From contig NW_026731788.1 in the NCBI RefSeq assembly GCF_028476545.1, positions 527,029 through 591,028 of the forward strand: DNA of 64,000 nt, written 5' to 3'. Numbering within the stretch: the stretch's first letter is position 1; the number at the start of each line of letters is the position of its first letter. Positions 59,440 to 64,000 of this stretch are shown here, piece after piece. The notes beneath the pieces were generated by a model. That model made no database searches. It was not told the origin of the DNA and was given only the letters and a program-made list of their open reading frames with translations. This stretch comes from Physella acuta (lineage: Eukaryota; Mollusca; Gastropoda; Physidae). The position numbers and the translations under genes are program-made.

Positions 59440-59735
59440 TGGTTAATTTGTCATGGTTCATAACTCTTGTCATGGTTCATATTGTAATACCATTGTTTGG
59501 TTTTGGTTAATTTGTCATGGTTCATATCGCAATACCATTGTTAGGTTTTGATAATTTGTCATGGTTCATATCGTAATACCATTGTTTGGTTTTGATAATT
59601 TGTCATGGTTCATATCGTAATACCATTGTTAGGTTTTGATAATTTGTCATGGTTCATATCGTCATACCATTGTTAGGTTTTGATAATTTGTCATGGTTCG
59701 AAACTTGTATCATGGTTCATATGTTAATACCATTA
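59440..59735. repeat. 45-bp array
   Basis: About six copies of ggttttgataatttgtcatg plus gttcatatcgtaataccatt and gttag. Confidence 0.92.
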
Positions 59736-61729
59736 CTTCAATATAACTGACAAACCAAACGAAAATCATAGCTGAAGGAAATTTAATAAGCAAGTTAATA
59801 GTTATATCTTCCCCCCCCCTCCCCCCCCCCCCTCCACCCCCCGGGGATAAGGATATAGGTCTGCTCTCAAATCCTGGGCACTGAGCAGAAATCTTCCTCC
59901 TTCTGCCAGTTCAACATCGTCATCCGTCCTTAGTTGTGTATGCGGTGTGGGCCACAGACGTACCGTTAAGTTAAATAAACCAGCCACCTCTCCCCACCTC
60001 ACACCTCCCACCAGAGGGGTGCGGGGTGGGGGTAAAAATACCACGCATGCCAATCACACCAAACACAACAGCAGCAGTCGGCCTCGACCAGCGGGCCGTA
60101 ACTCTGCTTCCGGCTTGCAATAAGTGAAAGGTTGCCTCCCCCTGCGTGCTGCTGTATCTTGTAGACGGGCACGCAGTGTGCGCGGGTACCTGTCGGGTTT
60201 CGCGGGGTTAAACCCCGGGTCTGACGTGTTGGGCCGAGACTGTTGACACCCCCCAGAGTTATGGCGGCCGTCGAGGGCTGTAAAACGTTTTGTTTAATTC
60301 GATGGCACACCATTATCGGCGATTGATTGTAGGCGTTTATGTAGGGGAGGGTAAATCATTGTAAAGGGTGGTTGTATTTTTTAGCTGTCGGATAACAGGC
60401 GAAGATTTAAACATATGAACAGTTCAATGGCCTTGGTTAACCCTAGCTTAGGCTTGACCTTAAATTAACCCAAAACACCGACACTGACCCTAGCGAACAA
60501 ACACTAACTGATAACTTTAAAAAAAATGACATCAGCCTGTCGGACTGACGATATACTGATGCTGACCAATGGTCATTTGAGAACCACCCCCATTTGAAGG
60601 AAAAGTAGCTAACAAATGTTAAGCTAAACTTAGTATTAACATCAGGCTTAATTATTTATTAGTTGGAATTTAGTGATAACGACAGAAACTGGCAATCGTG
60701 ATTAAAATATACAATGGCCAAGACTGGCTGTAAAATAGCGATAAGAACAAGTGAACAGTAAAACGGGAAGTGAAAAAATAAATACAGATCTCACCGTAAC
60801 ATTTTTTTATCTAAAACCATATACATCTAATATAAAAAAGTACATAAAAATTCGATTTTCGTGAGTCTAACTAAGGTTTAACTCGGGCAGTACCAAAAAC
60901 AGTACCCTAGCTAATTTTAATTTAATCTAACAGTCACCATACACTGTTCTTATTTAAAATTATGAGTTATTAAAATTAAATTATTGTTTTGCATCAGTTA
61001 CCAAATTAAAATTTGAATTTTAAAATTTACAAAAATCGATAACGTGACTGTTGCTTCAAACAAAAGAACAATTAATGGTCTAAGACTCTAAGATGACCTT
61101 TTTACTCAACATGTAGGTACAGGACACAGGTAGATCTAGTTAGATCTTCATTAATCTTCAACACTCAGTGCTATCGCAGGGATGTGTTTTTATTAGATTA
61201 TACTAAACCAAGGTCGATCCTAAACAGCTAAATATATAAATGAAAATGTATATTTTATTCCTTTAAAAAATAGTTGTACATTGATTTGAGTATGCTATTG
61301 AATGTATTCAACTTTTATTTAAATAAATATTTTAAAAATATCGGGATAAAAATTCAAGAGTCTACAATGAAATAACAAATAAGCATAATTTTAATTTGGT
61401 TAAACTGGTATATTTTATAAATCGTTTTCAATGTATCAAAAATGTAATAATTAACATTAACCACAGAAAATGTAATTAAATTAACTACTTGTCAAACACT
61501 AAACCAAAATAAATGTGATTCTAAGTTATGATATTTCAAATATTAATGACAAATATGTGTGTACCATTCATTAGCCTAGTCGAGATACCTGTCGAAAATC
61601 TGTATGTCTAGTTCTAGTATGATAGAATCTTGATTCAAGCTATGTTTATAATGTTAAATCGTTACATTTTAGTTGTACTAATATAAAGTCTAAAAAAAAT
61701 ATTATTTCTTTTTTTTTCAATTCTATTAA
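59736..61729. other. First ELK leader intron, unique part
   Basis: C-rich run at 59810-59840 and a moderately CpG-rich patch near 60030-60280. Otherwise AT-rich with no supported gene. Confidence 0.35.
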
Positions 61730-62035
61730 AAAAAACTAGATCTAGATGTCTCGTCTAGTAGTAAATACTACTACATCTAGATCTAGATATTAATATGATT
61801 GATTTCTAGAGCTCTATCTATTCTCTTATCTATATAGATCTAGATCTAAGTATAGATCTAGTACCTAGTCAATATTTACTATAATCACATAGATCTAGTG
61901 TGGATCTAGCTAGACTAGCTATGGACAGTTATACTATAGTGTATACTAGTGTATAGTAGTAGAGTACCTATTAGAATTTAGTATTTAATTTATAAAATGC
62001 ATAGATCTAGGTTTATTTAATAGATCTAGATCTAT
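61730..62035. repeat. AGATCTAG-rich tract
   Basis: Many overlapping tagatctagatctag words, irregularly spaced, in strongly AT-rich DNA. Such tracts are familiar in snail genomes and support the suggested origin, without proving it. Confidence 0.7.
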
Positions 62036-62391
62036 TAACATTCTAAATTATTTTCAGCATTTTGAGAAGGCCACGCCCAAGTACAAATATTTATTACCAT
62101 CTACATTTCCACATTGGCCTAGTGAAATTAAAACAAACGCGAAACTTATTTTCGATGTTTATATCCAACGCCTAGCGAGCGAGAAGAACACACGACCTAC
62201 TTTCCGGTATCGCACACAGCGCCGTGCCGTGCTTTATTTGTGTTCGTGGGGCACTGGTGATTCTCGACTATTTTAGATTTCAAACTTGTTCTTCGTCTCA
62301 TTTTTTTCGACAACTGATCTAAACGAGAATACAAAACTTAAATAAATCGTCACGTCATAAATTTTAATCTGAATAAGTTTAAAATACTTGC

Positions 62392-62500
62392 CTGTTTCAG
62401 ATTTATGAAAGGCGTTAAGAATGTAGCTGCCCACACACCGCACCGATGAAGTCGTTTAGCACAAGATAAAACCCAACCCGGAAGTAGTTGAAGGCTATTG
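62392..62500 (-). other. Candidate first (non-coding) exon of ELK
   Basis: The minus strand ends ATCTGAAACAG|GCAAGT, a good GC-AG type donor. It lies directly downstream of the CRE and ETS sites. The upstream limit is a guess, as no initiator is obvious. No ORF of note. Confidence 0.4.
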
Positions 62501-62535
62501 CTCTGGGGAACTCCGGCTGACGTCATGTGACGTCA
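62478..62535 (-). promoter_or_regulatory. Promoter-like block: ETS site plus two CREs
   Basis: Two perfect TGACGTCA palindromes (62518-62525 and 62528-62535) sit one helical turn apart. An ETS-family CCGGAAGT (62478-62485) lies about 33 bp away. This grouping is typical of TATA-less metazoan promoters. An ETS factor gene carrying an ETS site suggests possible self-regulation, which is inference. It could also drive a + strand gene outside the window. Confidence 0.55.
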
Positions 62536-62639
62536 CACATTGATCGCATTGAAGGTTCACCGCGTTCGGGGTCATGCGGCGTCTGTTATTGTTGGGTCAT
62601 TTACGGTCAACAAAGAGTGATTGTTTGGGAAATAATAGA

Positions 62640-63250
62640 AAGTATGTTTTTGTTTTTTGTTCTACTATTGAAACCGTTAGCCTATAGATCCACAATACAT
62701 TAAACTTGCACTATTAAAATCATAACAGGACAATTAAATTACTGCTTTAAATATATAAGGGCTAAAAGAAACTTTAAATACAATTAATGTATTTAAATTT
62801 TAAAAGTGTATAGATCTATGTATATTGATTGTAAAACAAAATAACTAAAATAAAACATGTTTATAAGCCTTCGCGGTTGCAAACTTTTGGATAAATTGAA
62901 TTTTCTCTAATTTTCTCGTTGAATATAGATCTACTATTCTATAATTAATTTTAAAGACTAATCAATTATCTAATTAGATGAAAAAAAGATATTCACTAAT
63001 TGTCATCGAAAATGCAATACTCAACTTTTTAGCGCAATTTCCATACTGGGATTGCGATTATTTAAGGAAATCGCATGATAAGAAGTTGAATCTAAGTAGT
63101 TATAAGACTAGAATCTACACAACGGAATTAAGAAAAAGAATGGTTATAGAAATAGACTTCAAAAAGTTTGTCAAACATACTCAAGAATGTATTAACAATT
63201 ATTGTGATGATTGTGGTGATTGTAATGATCAATATTTCTTTCAAACTTTT
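62640..63250. other. AT-rich flank upstream of the promoter
   Basis: A 91-codon + strand frame (62978-63253, MKKRYSLIVIENAILNFLAQ...) has low-complexity AT-driven composition and matches nothing I know; left uncalled. Confidence 0.3.
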
Positions 63251-63362
63251 TAACTTTTTTTTCTCCGGGGGGGGGGGGGGGGGGGGGCACTTGAAATTTT
63301 CGGAGGAGGGGGGGGGCGGACTAAAATTTAAATTTCCGGGGAGGGGGAGAGTGTGGACCCTG
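63251..63362 (-). mobile_element. Small MITE-like element, reversed copy with a poly-G run
   Basis: gcacttgaaattttcgg and ggcggactaaaatttaaatt match the 56287-56393 element in reverse. A G run of about 20 bases lies inside. A further ctggaagaaacactgg fragment follows near 63380-63396. Confidence 0.55.
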
Positions 63363-64000
63363 TATTATGCCCCCCCCCCCCCTGGAAGAAACACTGGTAA
63401 AGATGGCGGTATGAGTTTTGTTACCTCGAGTTAGATGAGGTGGAACAGTCCGTACCATGTAAGCACCTAGTTCTGTTAATACCTGACTGGTGGGATACTA
63501 TTGACCTATGACTTCAGAGAATCGAATCCTGAATGTCCTGACGAGTCACTTTAACGTTTTAAAACGTTTGGTTTTTTTTATGAACTACAGACTTTCCTTT
63601 ATTAAAACATATGAAACTACCTACCTTGATGAGAAACTGATGAGAAAATGTGTATAAAAGATCATCATTATTATATTTTGGTCGAATTTTACCCCTTCCC
63701 CCCCCCCCCCCATATCTTGAAACGATACAAGGCAACTCCCCCCCCCCATCCACACACACACACACTTCCCATACACGCTTCCCATTTAAAATTTGAAACA
63801 ACTTCGTCTTACGACCTCCACCCCCCCCCCCCCACCAATAACCTTATTTTGTAAAAAGAAATTCAAAACATCCTGTTACGTCACATTTGCTAACACCCCC
63901 CCCCCACACACACACACTCACTCACTTCTTCAACTTACCGCCCTCTAGTAGCATATCCTAATACATTTACCCCCCCCCCCCCTCTCCAAACCGCATGACG
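63363..64000. other. Right flank with C runs
   Basis: C runs near 63370, 63700, 63740, 63820, 63895 and 63970, and (CA)n bits near 63755 and 63910. No supported gene. Confidence 0.4.

Noticed and set aside
62978-63253. 91-codon + strand frame near the right end
   Set aside because: Low-complexity AT-driven composition, no domain; its 3' end runs into MITE sequence.

Overview
The window looks like animal nuclear DNA, most likely from a mollusc and probably a gastropod. It holds spliced genes with GT-AG introns, tRNA-derived SINEs, small hAT-type MITEs, an AGATCTAG-rich tract (61.73-62.04 kb, seen often in snail genomes) and very many minisatellites. The species cannot be read from the sequence; the gastropod call is inference. 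By rough addition about a third of the 64 kb is tandem repeat, and coding sequence is only about 2.7 kb.

Gene 1 (minus strand, CDS 13996 to 800). Nine exons join into one 1221-bp reading frame, 406 aa plus stop, with every splice phase agreeing. It predicts a type I membrane glycoprotein: weak signal peptide, Cys-rich ectodomain of about 310 residues, one membrane helix near residues 337-360 and a 46-residue tail. I do not recognise the family; a CUB-like fold is a weak guess.

Gene 2 (minus strand). This is an ELK/TCF-subfamily ETS transcription factor. The ETS domain is at the extreme N-terminus in an exon at 25578-25879. The rest is one exon at 23803-25020, ending in an HFWTSLSP activation motif followed by the FQFP ERK docking motif. 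The protein is about 505 aa. Probable 5' leader exons lie at 36926-37009, 52885-52935 and 62392-~62500, so the gene may span about 40 kb. A promoter-like block at 62478-62535 has two perfect CREs and an ETS site. Its 3' UTR may run to a poly(A) signal near 16766.

Layout from left to right: 0-14 kb, gene 1, whose introns are mostly minisatellite; 14-23.8 kb, AT-rich spacer or ELK 3' UTR; 23.8-25.9 kb, ELK coding exons; 25.9-62.4 kb, ELK leader introns packed with unrelated arrays, SINEs and a CpG-rich island at 38.5-38.74 kb; 62.4-62.55 kb, promoter; then AT-rich flank with poly-G/C runs and MITE debris.

The most striking observation is that in gene 1 the intron minisatellites are amplified splice junctions. 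At 9 of the 16 splice junctions the repeat unit carries the end of the exon together with the GT or AG splice site and the adjoining intron, copied about 3 to 58 times. Two more junctions have an array abutting within about 15 bp. The ELK coding exon acceptor shows the same thing. Arrays far from exons also fill the window, so the seeding may be general, but its concentration on splice sites here needs explaining.
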